Shown: in pieces, positions 17,965 through 26,955 of the stretch
How the letters are laid out: each line of letters opens with the position of its first letter
Position numbering within the stretch: position 1 is the stretch's first letter
Assembly (NCBI RefSeq): GCF_000331735.1
Contig: NC_020126.1
Coordinates: 6,885,501 to 6,949,500, forward strand
Direction of reading: 5' to 3'
Length of the DNA stretch: 64,000 nucleotides
From: Myxococcus stipitatus DSM 14675
Lineage (GTDB): Bacteria; Myxococcota; Myxococcia; Myxococcales; Myxococcaceae
Translations under genes and position numbers: made by a program
The notes under the pieces: model-generated
The model's database searches: none
What the model was told of the DNA's origin: nothing
What the model saw: only the letters and a program-made list of their open reading frames with translations

Positions 17965-19539
17965 ATGCTGTTTCAGTATCTCTCTGAAAGCGCCCGGTCC
18001 ACCCCTCGCCAGACGGCCGTCATCGACGGGACGCGGCTGTGCTCCTACGAGGAGCTGGACCGAGCCTCCAACCAGGTCGCGCGGACGCTGCGGGAGCTGG
18101 GGATTGGCCATGGCTCGCGCGTCGGGCTGCACCTGGACAAGTCGCTCGAGGCGGTGGTGGGCCTGTTCGGCATCCTCAAGGCCGGCGCGGCCTACGTCCC
18201 CATCGACCCGTCCTCGCCCGAGTGGCGGGTGAAGTTCATCGTCCGGGACTGCCGGCTCGCGGGGGTCCTCACCACGCGCGCCTGGTTCGACTCGCTCCGG
18301 GAAGTGGAGACGTTGGGGTGTCTGCTCCTGGTGGACGGGAGCGCGACGAACCTGCCGCTCCCGGCCGCCTCGCGCCCCGTCGTCCCCGTCACGCTGACGT
18401 GGGAGGACGTGCGCGCGAAGTCCACCGAGCCCGTGCCCCCCGCGCCCGAGGCCACGCCCGAGGACCTGGCCTACGTCCTCTACACGTCCGGCTCCACGGG
18501 CCAGCCCAAGGGCGTCATGCACAGCCACCGCGCGGCGCACGCCTTCGTCGAGTGGGCCTTCAACCTGGCCGAGGTCCAGCCCGGGGACCACGTCAGCAGT
18601 CACGCCCCGTTCCACTTCGACCTGTCTGTCTTCGACGTGTTCGCGGCCGCGAAGGGCGCCGCGGCGCTGGTGCTGGTCCCCACGTCGCTGTCTGTCTTTC
18701 CCCGGGAGCTGGCGGACTTCATCGCGACGCGAGAGATTGCCATCTGGTATTCGGTGCCGTCGGTCCTGACGCAGCTGGTGACGCGGGGCGAGCTGTCGCG
18801 GCACCGGTTCCCCCGGCTGCGCACCGTGCTCTTCGCCGGAGAGGTCTTCCCCATCAAGTACCTGCGCGAGTTCGCCGCCACCATCCCCGGGCCCCGCTAC
18901 TTCAACCTCTACGGCCCCACCGAGACGAACGTCTGCACGTTCCATCGCGTCACCCTCGCGGACCTGTCCCGCTCCGCGCCGCTGCCCATCGGACAGGTGT
19001 GCTGCGGCGACCAGGCCTTCATCGTCCGCGACGACGGCGTGCTGGCGGCGGACGGAGAGGAGGGGGAGCTGTGCGTCGCGGGCCCCACTCTGATGAGCGG
19101 GTACTGGGGACAGGCGGCGCTCACGTGTCAGGGACTGGGTCCCATCCCAGGACATCCCCTGGCCTATCGCACCGGAGACCGCGTCGTGCGCGAGCGGGGG
19201 GTGATGCGCTTCCTGGGCCGCGGGGACGAGCAGGTCAAGGTGCGGGGACACCGCGTCGAGCTGAGCGCCATCGAAGAGGTGCTCCTGCGCCACCCCGATG
19301 TCGAGGAGAGCGCCGCGCTGACGCTGCCGGACGAGCTCGCCGGCAACGAGCTGCGCGCCTTCGTGGTGCTGCGAGACAACGCGAGCGTGAGCCCTCAGGA
19401 CCTGCGGCGGCACTGCGGGGAGTACCTGCCTCGCTTCATGATTCCAGCGCGCATCGACACCTGCGAATCCCTGCCGAGGACCACCACTGGCAAGCGGGAC
19501 AAGGTCCGACTCCAGGAGCAGGCGCGGCAGCTCGTGTGA
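17965..19539 (+). CDS. Stand-alone adenylation enzyme, L-proline--PCP ligase type
   Basis: 524 residues forming one NRPS adenylation domain with core motifs YTSGSTGQPKGV (A3), NLYGPTETN (A5), YRTGDR (A7) and the A10 lysine in TTGKRDK. Reading the binding pocket against GrsA gives D-L-F-Y-L-A-L-V-C-K, which I recognise as the proline code of PltF/RedM-type enzymes. It should activate L-proline as the AMP ester and load the PCP encoded next. It lacks condensation and carrier domains, as expected of the discrete pyrrole-forming trio. It is followed after 40 bases by the PCP gene. Confidence 0.9.
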   Translation: MLFQYLSESARSTPRQTAVIDGTRLCSYEELDRASNQVARTLRELGIGHGSRVGLHLDKSLEAVVGLFGILKAGAAYVPIDPSSPEWRVKFIVRDCRLAGVLTTRAWFDSLREVETLGCLLLVDGSATNLPLPAASRPVVPVTLTWEDVRAKSTEPVPPAPEATPEDLAYVLYTSGSTGQPKGVMHSHRAAHAFVEWAFNLAEVQPGDHVSSHAPFHFDLSVFDVFAAAKGAAALVLVPTSLSVFPRELADFIATREIAIWYSVPSVLTQLVTRGELSRHRFPRLRTVLFAGEVFPIKYLREFAATIPGPRYFNLYGPTETNVCTFHRVTLADLSRSAPLPIGQVCCGDQAFIVRDDGVLAADGEEGELCVAGPTLMSGYWGQAALTCQGLGPIPGHPLAYRTGDRVVRERGVMRFLGRGDEQVKVRGHRVELSAIEEVLLRHPDVEESAALTLPDELAGNELRAFVVLRDNASVSPQDLRRHCGEYLPRFMIPARIDTCESLPRTTTGKRDKVRLQEQARQLV

Positions 19540-19579
19540 GCCATTCCCCCGAGGTATCCATCCGCCGGAGTCCACGTCC

Positions 19580-19879
19580 GTGAAAGAACCCGTGACGAGC
19601 TACACCGAGGAGCAGGTCGGCCAAATCATCCGCGCGCACATCGAGAAGGAGTTCCTCTATCGGAGCAAGGGCCCGGAGCTGGGTGAGGACAACAGCCTCA
19701 TCACCCGCGGAATCATCGACTCGATGGGCATCTTCCGGTTGGTGAACTTCCTCGAGCAGCGGTTCGAGATTTCCGTCACCCCCTCCGACATCGCGATGGA
19801 GAACTTCCGCAGCCTGCGCGCCATCCGGACCTTCACCTGCTCCCGACTGAGCTGTACCGGCCAACGGGAGTCCGCCTGA
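19580..19879 (+). CDS. Discrete peptidyl carrier protein for the prolyl/pyrrolyl unit
   Basis: 99 residues with one phosphopantetheine attachment site in GIIDSMGI (S48) and the four-helix carrier outline. It should carry L-proline from the adenylation enzyme while the dehydrogenase oxidises the ring. GTG 19580 is preferred because GGAG lies 10 bases upstream; a second GTG at 19592 is possible. The stop TGA shares its last A with the ATG of the condensation gene (TGATG), so the two are translationally coupled. Confidence 0.9.
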   Translation: MKEPVTSYTEEQVGQIIRAHIEKEFLYRSKGPELGEDNSLITRGIIDSMGIFRLVNFLEQRFEISVTPSDIAMENFRSLRAIRTFTCSRLSCTGQRESA

Positions 19880-21705
19880 TGCATCCGGACATCTGGAGAG
19901 CCTTCCAGCGCCTGCGCACGCTGCGCTCGGCGGCCCCGCCGCTGGTGACGCACCCGCGCGCCGAGACCTCCCCTGTGTCCTTCCAGCAGGAACGCCTGTG
20001 GTACCTGGACCAGGCCAACCCAGGGGGCTCGGCGTACCACCTCCCCGTGGCCTTCCGCCTGTCGGGCCCGCTGGACTGGCGCGCCCTTCGCCTGACGCTG
20101 GAGGCCCTGGAGCACCGGCACGAAGCCCTGCGCACGTCCTTCAGCTCCAGCCGGGGTGAGGTGGTCCAGTACGTCCGCGCCCCCGGGGCCTTCGTGTTCC
20201 CCACCGTCAGCCTTCGCGACGAGGTGTCCACGCTCGAGGAGCGGGAGATCGCGATGCGGGAGGCCCTCCTGCAAGAAGCCTGGCGCGCGTTCGACCTGCA
20301 GCGGGACATGCTGTTCCGCGCGGTGCTGTTCGTGCTGGACGCGCAGGAGCACGTGCTCATGCTCTGCGTCCACCGCATCATCTGCGACGACGAGTCCCTG
20401 GACGTGCTCTTCCGGGACCTCTCGGAGCTCTACGCCGCGTTCCAGCAGGGCCTCGACTCCCCTCTTCCCACGCGCGAGGTCCACTGCTCGGACCACGCAC
20501 GCTGGCAGCGGGCCTGGATGCGAGGCCCTTGCCGCGAGGAGCTGCGAGCGTACTGGCGGGAGCAGCTGAAGGAGCGACTGCGGGGGCCTCGGCTCACCTC
20601 GCGTCCGAGGCGGGGGAACACCTCCTCGGCCCGGACGCGCAAGCTGGAGCGCTTATCCCTGCGCTTCCCGCCGGAGCTCTCCCGCGCGGTCCTCCAGTTC
20701 TCCCGCGAGGCAGGCGCCACGGTGCACATGGTGTTGCTCGCCGCGTTCCACCTGCTGCTCCACCGGTACTCCGGCGGACAGGAGCAGCACTTCGTGTGCA
20801 GCCCCATCGCCAACCGGCCGCAAGCGGAGACCGAGCACCTGGTGGGCTACTTCGTCAACCTGCTGGTGCTCCCCGCGGACCTGAGGAAGGACCCCAGCTT
20901 CCAGCAACTCCTCGAGCAGGTGCGCGAGGTCGTCGTCGGTGCCCTGCCCCATCAGGACCTGCCCGTTCAGCTCCTGGAGGGACTCGACCTGGGCGGAGAG
21001 CCGCTGTCCCAAGTCCTCTTCGCCTTCGAGAACACGCCTCGCCATCCGTTCCAGCTCGCGAACCTGCGCATCACGCCCCTGGAGCTCGAGGGAGGAACGT
21101 GCGACTTCGACCTCTTCCTCGCGCTGCATGAAGAAGACGGCGTCATCTCCGGGACGCTCGAGTACTCCCGCGAGGGCTTCGCGCACGAGGAGGCGTCGCG
21201 GCTGCTCGTCGACTTCGAGACGGTGCTGAGACAAGCCCTGAGGACCCCCGAGAAGGTGGCCTCGACCTTCCTCCCGGAGCAAGGCCGACGCGGCCCCTCG
21301 AGCACGACGGCCGCGGCGCAAGCGCTCTCGCGCGCCACCCGGCGGGCGCCCCTTCCGCCGCCCGTGGATGTGCTCGAGGCGCTGGGCGCGGCGACACCCG
21401 AGCAGCGCCGCTGCCTGATGACGGACTACCTGCGAGACACCATCACCCAGGTGGTGCTCCGGGGCCAGGAGCCAGACGTTCCCATCCAGTCCCTCCAGGA
21501 GCTCGCGCTCGACTCGCTCCGGCTCATCGAGCTCACCGGGCGCATCCGCACCGAGCTGTCCGTCGACATGCCCGTCTCCCGCTTCTTCGACGCGATGAAT
21601 GTCGAAGTGCTGGCGGACGAATTGATTGCACGGTGGCTGCGCGCGCGGATGCCCGAGCCCCGAATCCCTCCCCTCCACCGCCGTCGAGAGCACCTCACGC
21701 CTTAG
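19879..21705 (+). CDS. Condensation-like domain with altered HHxxxDG motif, fused to a PCP
   Basis: 608 residues. Residues 30-470 follow a NRPS condensation domain (SPVSFQQERLWYLDQ, RHEALRTSF, VGYFVNLLVLP, HQDLPVQLLE). The active-site motif HHxxxDG reads HRIICDD (165-171): the catalytic second His is Arg166 and the final Gly is Asp171, and the DNA reading CAC CGC is unambiguous. A C-terminal PCP (about 510-585) has its serine in LALDSLRL (S546). The domain may be non-catalytic, may use another residue, or may act as a docking platform that receives the pyrrolyl group from the upstream PCP. The start overlaps the stop of the PCP gene by one base. Confidence 0.88.
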   Translation: MHPDIWRAFQRLRTLRSAAPPLVTHPRAETSPVSFQQERLWYLDQANPGGSAYHLPVAFRLSGPLDWRALRLTLEALEHRHEALRTSFSSSRGEVVQYVRAPGAFVFPTVSLRDEVSTLEEREIAMREALLQEAWRAFDLQRDMLFRAVLFVLDAQEHVLMLCVHRIICDDESLDVLFRDLSELYAAFQQGLDSPLPTREVHCSDHARWQRAWMRGPCREELRAYWREQLKERLRGPRLTSRPRRGNTSSARTRKLERLSLRFPPELSRAVLQFSREAGATVHMVLLAAFHLLLHRYSGGQEQHFVCSPIANRPQAETEHLVGYFVNLLVLPADLRKDPSFQQLLEQVREVVVGALPHQDLPVQLLEGLDLGGEPLSQVLFAFENTPRHPFQLANLRITPLELEGGTCDFDLFLALHEEDGVISGTLEYSREGFAHEEASRLLVDFETVLRQALRTPEKVASTFLPEQGRRGPSSTTAAAQALSRATRRAPLPPPVDVLEALGAATPEQRRCLMTDYLRDTITQVVLRGQEPDVPIQSLQELALDSLRLIELTGRIRTELSVDMPVSRFFDAMNVEVLADELIARWLRARMPEPRIPPLHRRREHLTP

Positions 21706-21734
21706 CCACACGATGTCGCAACGGGGTTGCGAAC

Positions 21735-22913
21735 ATGAGCTATCAAGCCGAGGCCTGGGTCATCCACGCGGGCAGCTCTCGTGAACCGCGCCGCGCCCAG
21801 TTGACGCGAACCCGCATCACCGTCGAAGCCATCCAGGACGGCGAGGTCCTCGCCGCACCCCTCTTCGGCTGCTGGGAGGCCAACACCGAACACGCGCTCG
21901 AGCGGCGTCCGTTGGATGTCTGCAAGGCCCGCCAGGAGCAGGAGGTGGTCCTGGGCAACGCGGGGGTCGTCCGCGTGCTGGAGACCGGCAGGAACGTCAC
22001 CGAGGTCCGCTCCGGGCAGCTCGCGATGTTGTTCTCGAGCGGGGAGACGGACGGCCTCGGCTTCATGACGAAGGCCCTGGGCTACGATGCGCCCCGCCAG
22101 ATGGGGTGCATGGCCACGCTGATGAAGCTCAAGGGCCGGCAGCTCATCCCCCTCCCCGAGAACTCGCGTTTCTCCCCCGCCCAGTGGGCCGCCTTCAGCG
22201 TCCGCTACGTCACCGCCTGGGCGAACTGGCGAGTGGCCCAGGGGGCCTTCCGGCTCCAGGTCTCCGAGGCCGACTGTCCGTCCCCGCATGTCTGGGGTTG
22301 GGGCGGGGGCACGACGCTCGCGGAGCTCACGCTGGCCCAGTTCCATGGCTGTCGCGCGGTGATGCTGTCGGGGACGCCCTGGCACCTGGAGGAGATTCGC
22401 TCCGCGGGGCTGGAGGCCATCGACCGGAGGGATTTCGGGGCCATGCGCTATGAGCCCGAGCGGTGGAGCAAGGACGCGGGCTATCGCGAGCGCTACCTCA
22501 CCGCGGAGGCCGAGTTCGTCGCGGAGGTCTCCCGTCGGACGGGTGGAGAGATGGTGCACGTGTTTCTCGAGTACCTCGGCACCCCTGTCTATCGCGCCAG
22601 CCTCAAGGCCCTGGCCCGGCAGGGAGTGCTCGCCACCGCCGGGTGGAAGGCGGGCATGTCCGTCTCCCTCCTGCGCGCCCGGGAGTGCGTCGCCCGGCAT
22701 CAGCACATCCACACCCACTTCGCGCGCTATCAGGAGGGTGTGGACGCGGTGGCCTTCGGGGAGACCCACGGCTGGATGCCCGACGTGGGGCCTCGCATCC
22801 ACGCCTTCGAGGAGCTGCCCGCGCTCGCCGAGGCGTACCACACGGGGGACGCCAACTACTTCCCGTGCTTCAGCATCAACCAGGAGGCGAAGCGGCCACC
22901 GCCAGGGCGGTGA
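21735..22913 (+). CDS. CCR-like medium-chain dehydrogenase/reductase
   Basis: 392 residues from ATG 21735; the longer frame overlaps the preceding gene. It has a Rossmann nucleotide site (GWGGGTTLAELTL) and, in its second half, segments that follow crotonyl-CoA carboxylase/reductase: LEAIDRRDF, HIHTHFARYQEG (compare the GSHFANYxEA loop with its CO2-site His), and a C-terminal HAFEELPALAEAYHTGD. No catalytic zinc ligands are evident. It would reduce an enoyl thioester, possibly with carboxylation, but what such a substrate would be in a cassette without a PKS is unclear. It lies 29 bases after the condensation gene and appears to be the last gene of the operon. Confidence 0.78.
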   Translation: MSYQAEAWVIHAGSSREPRRAQLTRTRITVEAIQDGEVLAAPLFGCWEANTEHALERRPLDVCKARQEQEVVLGNAGVVRVLETGRNVTEVRSGQLAMLFSSGETDGLGFMTKALGYDAPRQMGCMATLMKLKGRQLIPLPENSRFSPAQWAAFSVRYVTAWANWRVAQGAFRLQVSEADCPSPHVWGWGGGTTLAELTLAQFHGCRAVMLSGTPWHLEEIRSAGLEAIDRRDFGAMRYEPERWSKDAGYRERYLTAEAEFVAEVSRRTGGEMVHVFLEYLGTPVYRASLKALARQGVLATAGWKAGMSVSLLRARECVARHQHIHTHFARYQEGVDAVAFGETHGWMPDVGPRIHAFEELPALAEAYHTGDANYFPCFSINQEAKRPPPGR

Positions 22914-22914
22914 A

Positions 22915-22939
22915 GGGGCCCGTGGGCCGGCGGGGCCCC
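22915..22939 (+). terminator. GC-rich inverted repeat after the pyrrole cassette
   Basis: GGGGCCC (22915-22921) can pair with GGGCCCC (22933-22939) across an 11-base loop, two bases after the stop of the reductase gene. There is no T-run behind it, so it is at best a weak or Rho-assisted terminator. Nothing else stands out up to the ffh start at 23128. Confidence 0.35.
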
Positions 22940-23127
22940 ACCGCTGGCCAGGAGGGCGACCGGGCCATTGGGATGCCCCAACCCCTCGGGAGCGTTGGTG
23001 AAATCAGGACCTTGGCCCCCTTCCACCCCGTGCGGGAGGGGGGTGGAGGCCCGGCTCTTCAGTCTTCGACGGCCCGGATGCGCTCCACCGTCGCATCCCA
23101 CCTCCCCCCTGTTATAAAGCGCCCCCC

Positions 23128-24777
23128 ATGCTTGAGACCGTCACCAAGGGCTTCCGCGCCGCCAAGAACCGCCTCGCCGGCAAGAGCGAGCTCACTCCAG
23201 AGTTGGTGGACGAGTCGCTCCGCGACATCCGCGTCTCGCTCCTCGAGGCCGACGTGGCCTTCGACGTGGTGAAGAAGTTCGTCGCCCGCGTGCGCGAGAA
23301 GTCCGTGGGCGAGCTCGTCCAGACCACCCTCACCGATGCCTCGGGCCAGAAGCGCAAGGTCAGCCCGATGGACCACTTCATCAAGATCTGCCACGACGAG
23401 CTCGAGGCACTGATGGGGCCGGTCGACACGAGCCTGAACCTGAAGCCCAAGGGGCAGCTCAGCGGCATCATGATGGTGGGTCTGCAGGGCTCTGGTAAGA
23501 CGACCACCACGGGCAAGCTCGCCAGTCGGCTGCTCCAGCAGGGGCGCAAGCCGCTGCTCGTCGCCGCGGACATCTACCGCCCGGCCGCCGTGGACCAGCT
23601 CAAGGTATTGGGCGAGCGGCTCAAGGTGCCCGTCTACCACGAGCCCGGCGTGCAGCCGCCCGAACTCGCCAAGCGGGGCTACGCCGCCGCGCGCGAGCAG
23701 AAGTGCGACGTGGTGCTCATCGACACCGCCGGCCGACTCGCCATCGACGAAGCGCTGATGTCGGAGCTGGAGTCCATCAAGTCGAACGTGCACCCGGACA
23801 ACATCCTGCTGGTGTGCGACGCGATGATTGGCCAGGACGCGGTGCGCACGGCCGCGGAGTTCGACCGGCGCCTGACGCTGGACGGCTTCATCCTGACGAA
23901 GCTGGACGGTGACGCCCGTGGCGGCGCGGCGCTGTCCATCAAGGAAGTCACCGGCAAGCCCATCAAGTTCCTCGGCATGGGCGAGTCGATGGACAAGCTG
24001 GAGGAGTTCCGTCCGGAGGGCCTCGCGGGCCGGATTCTCGGGTTCGGCGACATCGTCGGCCTGATGAAGGACTTCGAGAAGGTCGTCGACGAGAAGAAGG
24101 CCGAGGAGGACGCGCGCAAGCTGTTGTCCGGCCAGTTCTCGATGAAGGACTTCGTCGAGCAGATCCGCATGGTGCGCAAGATGGGTCCGCTGAAGGACCT
24201 GCTGGAGAAGTTCCCGCTCTTCGGGGACCTCACCGAGCACCTCAACCCGGACGAGAAGGAGCTCACGAAGATTGAGTCGATGTACGACTCGATGACGCCG
24301 AAGGAGCGCCTGCGCCCGGACCTCATCAACGCCAGCCGGATTGGCCGCATCGCCAAGGGCAGTGGTCGCAAGCCGGAGGACGTGCGCGAGCTGCTCCAGA
24401 AGTTCGGGATGATGCAGCAGGTGATGGGGACCATCGGCCAGAACCCGGGCCTGCTGGGCCGCATCCCGGGCTTCAAGCAGCTGGGTCAGCTCTCGCAGAT
24501 GCGGAACATGGACCTCTCCAGCATGTTCGGTGGGGACCCGAAGATGATGGAGAAGATGATGAGCGGCGGCATGCCGGGCATGGGGATGCCCATGCAGCTG
24601 CCCCAGGTGGCGCCTGGCTACACGGCCCCCATGGGCCAGGCGGCCATGGCGAAGGCTCGCCTCATGGGCTACGCGCCCCCCTCCTCCGCTGGCGGAAAGC
24701 CCGAGGACCGCGACGCCATCAAGGAGCGCCGCAAGCGGGAGAAGGACAACAAGAAGAAGAACCGGAAGAAGAAGTAG
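23128..24777 (+). CDS. ffh: Signal recognition particle protein Ffh
   Basis: 549 residues, a little longer than the usual ~450-500. The N domain is followed by the SRP GTPase G domain with P-loop GLQGSGKTTTTGK (about 113-125), DTAGR, and TKLDGDARGG. The C-terminal methionine-rich M domain binds 4.5S RNA and signal peptides. The end has an unusual Met/Gly/Pro-rich stretch and a very basic Lys/Arg tail (KEDNKKKNRKKK-like). It targets nascent membrane proteins to the inner membrane with FtsY. The gene stands alone, with a terminator-like hairpin 27 bases after the stop. Confidence 0.97.
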   Translation: MLETVTKGFRAAKNRLAGKSELTPELVDESLRDIRVSLLEADVAFDVVKKFVARVREKSVGELVQTTLTDASGQKRKVSPMDHFIKICHDELEALMGPVDTSLNLKPKGQLSGIMMVGLQGSGKTTTTGKLASRLLQQGRKPLLVAADIYRPAAVDQLKVLGERLKVPVYHEPGVQPPELAKRGYAAAREQKCDVVLIDTAGRLAIDEALMSELESIKSNVHPDNILLVCDAMIGQDAVRTAAEFDRRLTLDGFILTKLDGDARGGAALSIKEVTGKPIKFLGMGESMDKLEEFRPEGLAGRILGFGDIVGLMKDFEKVVDEKKAEEDARKLLSGQFSMKDFVEQIRMVRKMGPLKDLLEKFPLFGDLTEHLNPDEKELTKIESMYDSMTPKERLRPDLINASRIGRIAKGSGRKPEDVRELLQKFGMMQQVMGTIGQNPGLLGRIPGFKQLGQLSQMRNMDLSSMFGGDPKMMEKMMSGGMPGMGMPMQLPQVAPGYTAPMGQAAMAKARLMGYAPPSSAGGKPEDRDAIKERRKREKDNKKKNRKKK

Positions 24778-24804
24778 GAGCGAGACCGACAGGCTCGTGA
24801 CGGT

Positions 24805-24844
24805 GAAGCCCGCGCTGCCCGGAGGACTCCGGGGCGCGGGCTTC
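24805..24844 (+). terminator. Intrinsic terminator-like hairpin downstream of ffh
   Basis: An 11-base perfect inverted repeat, GAAGCCCGCGC (24805-24815) with GCGCGGGCTTC (24834-24844), and an 18-base loop. It is followed by a short T-rich stretch (TTCGTT). Its place just after ffh and the start of an unrelated lipoprotein gene beyond it support termination. Confidence 0.7.
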
Positions 24845-25000
24845 TTCGTTCCCGGGTGTTGCGGTTTCCGGATGTGTGTCCAGAGGGTGGGACCGTGAGG
24901 GGTGGGTCACGGGTCTGGGCGTTGCCGTGGTAGGCAGGGGCTCCGGCTTGCCCCGAGAGTGGGGCGTGAGCTTGGAACGCTCTCTGCACAGCGGCCCTTC

Positions 25001-26905
25001 ATGACGAACCGACTTCGCCTGTTCACTCCCCTCTTCTCGTTCTTCTTGTTGTTTGGGTGCATCAACGTCCCGGAGGTCGTGGACCCACCGGATGGAGGTG
25101 AGAATCCGGCCCAGGACTTCGAGCTTGGAGTCAGTCCCCTGGAAGAGACCGTAGTCCTGGGTGGGGTGAAGAACCTCCAGGTCACCGTGGTCCGCAAGAA
25201 CGGGTTCCAGGGGAGCGTGGATGTGGCGCTGGAGAGGCCGCCCGCCGGGGTGAGCGCTCCGAGCGTGACGATTCCGGAGTCGGGGACCACGGCGACACTG
25301 CGTGTGAGTGTCGCAGCGAATCTCGCGCCGAGGAGGCTGTCGCTCACGGTTCGCGGGAGTTCAGGAACGACTCAGCAGGACAGGAGCGTGGCGCTGAATG
25401 TGGTGTCCCAGGGGAGCCTGACGGTGTCCTGGGTATCCCCCACAGAGACCCGAAGCGCGGTCAATGGGCCCGTGTCCCTGGAGGTGACCGTGGCAGGGGG
25501 GCAGGCCGAGCAGGTGGAGTTGCTGCGAGGGGAGACGGTGCTCCACACCTGGACGGCGGCTCCGTACCAGTATCAGTGGAACACGGCTGCGGAGGAGGAG
25601 AAGGAGTTTGTACTGAAGGCCCGGGTGACGCGAGGTGGTTCGACGTACTTCAGCGATGAACGTACCGTCGCGGTGGACCGAAGTGCTCCGCGGATCGAGT
25701 CACGGCAGCCCGCGTCAGGGGCGACGCAAGTCAGTGCTCGAGCCGCGATTCAGGTGGCTTTTTCCGAGCCTGTCAGGGTCTCGAGCGTGACAACCACCAA
25801 TGTGGGCCTTTCGGGGAGCGGTGGCTCTGCCATTCCAGCAACGGTGGAAGTCTCGTCGGCTGGTCGGACTGTAACGATTGCCCCGATCAATGTGCTTCCC
25901 ACTTCGACGACTGTGACTGTGAATCTGGGAACCAACAGTCATCCGATTGTGGATATCGCAGGGAACGCGATTGAGTTGCCTTTCAATTTCTCGTTCACCA
26001 CCGAAGGCCCCACTCCAGACACGACCCCTCCAACCATTCTGTCTACAACCCCTGGAAATGCAGTCATTGGAGTTGCGCGAGACACACTGATCGAGATCGT
26101 TTTTTCTGAACCCATGAACAAAGCGTCCGTGGAAGGAGCCTTCGCGATTCTCTCGCCTGCTGGCCTCAACACGGGAACGCTCCGCTGGAATACGTCATCG
26201 ACGGTCATGACTTATTCGTTCCCAACAGAACTCTCGTACGGGGCAGATCTTCGATGGCAGATCTCCACGAACGCGCGCGATGCCGAAGGGAATGCACTGG
26301 CGGCCACAGCCGCGCAAACCTTCAGGGCGATTCGGCAAGGAATCGCCACGTTCGCCTTTGACAGCGGAACCAGCGGGACGGTGGATTCGCCAGGGTTCTT
26401 TCGACAAACCAGCTTCTATAACATGGCCACGGTTGGCGACAACGCAGGCAACTTCATTGAGAGGCTTTTTCTAGGCTTCCAGATGTCAACTCTTCCCGAA
26501 GACCTTACAACCATCCGCCAAGCACGACTCAAATGGTGGACTGGTGGTCAGATTGGAGACCCCTTCGGCAAGCTTGGCCAACTCATCCTTGAGCCAGTGG
26601 ACATTGGAAACGAATTGCCAATCAAATTCGACACTAATCCAGAGCTCGAAGTGGCGTATTACTCGCCCCCCCTCTCATCTGGAATCAACATTCCACCGAG
26701 CTCAATTGGGCGCCCTGGCATTACTGACATCACCCCTATGGTGATCACGGACTGGGCAAACCGGGCATCTCGAAACAAGAGAACCCAATATCGGCTCCGA
26801 TTCGAAATCGGAACAGTCGGAGATGGCGAATTGCATCGCTTGCACTCTACCTACGAGTCGGATCCAAAGCTGGCTGAACTGGAAATCACCTACGAGTATC
26901 CCTGA
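25001..26905 (+). CDS. Secreted lipoprotein with Ig-like repeats and a DNRLRE-type C-terminal domain
   Basis: 634 residues from ATG 25001. The N-terminal signal ends in a lipobox LLFGC (Cys20), so it is a lipid-anchored envelope protein. The middle contains beta-sandwich repeats: a domain beginning FELGVSPLEETVVLGG, then two SbsA-type bacterial Ig-like domains recognisable by SPADGATQV-like openings and IxVxFSEPV/M (DTTPPTILSTTP). The C-terminal ~180 residues resemble the DNRLRE domains of surface proteins. The frame's annotated earlier start would remove the signal from the N-terminus. From about 25700 onward base composition is clearly less GC-rich than the genome around it. It ends in a hairpin shared with the convergent gene. 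Confidence 0.8.
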   Translation: MTNRLRLFTPLFSFFLLFGCINVPEVVDPPDGGENPAQDFELGVSPLEETVVLGGVKNLQVTVVRKNGFQGSVDVALERPPAGVSAPSVTIPESGTTATLRVSVAANLAPRRLSLTVRGSSGTTQQDRSVALNVVSQGSLTVSWVSPTETRSAVNGPVSLEVTVAGGQAEQVELLRGETVLHTWTAAPYQYQWNTAAEEEKEFVLKARVTRGGSTYFSDERTVAVDRSAPRIESRQPASGATQVSARAAIQVAFSEPVRVSSVTTTNVGLSGSGGSAIPATVEVSSAGRTVTIAPINVLPTSTTVTVNLGTNSHPIVDIAGNAIELPFNFSFTTEGPTPDTTPPTILSTTPGNAVIGVARDTLIEIVFSEPMNKASVEGAFAILSPAGLNTGTLRWNTSSTVMTYSFPTELSYGADLRWQISTNARDAEGNALAATAAQTFRAIRQGIATFAFDSGTSGTVDSPGFFRQTSFYNMATVGDNAGNFIERLFLGFQMSTLPEDLTTIRQARLKWWTGGQIGDPFGKLGQLILEPVDIGNELPIKFDTNPELEVAYYSPPLSSGINIPPSSIGRPGITDITPMVITDWANRASRNKRTQYRLRFEIGTVGDGELHRLHSTYESDPKLAELEITYEYP

Positions 26906-26926
26906 CTCCCAGTACAGCAAAGACTC

Positions 26927-26955
26927 AGCGCCAGGGACAGCTCATCCCTGGCGCT
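26927..26955. terminator. Bidirectional terminator between convergent genes
   Basis: AGCGCCAGGGA (26927-26937) and TCCCTGGCGCT (26945-26955) form a perfect 11-bp stem with a 7-base loop. It lies between the lipoprotein gene and the convergent gene at 26942-28042, whose stop codon falls inside it. It should serve both directions; the plus direction continues TTTGG. Confidence 0.75.

Noticed and set aside
17332-19575. 747-codon minus-strand frame opposite the adenylation and dehydrogenase genes
   Set aside because: The plus-strand genes carry full catalytic motifs and tight operon spacing.
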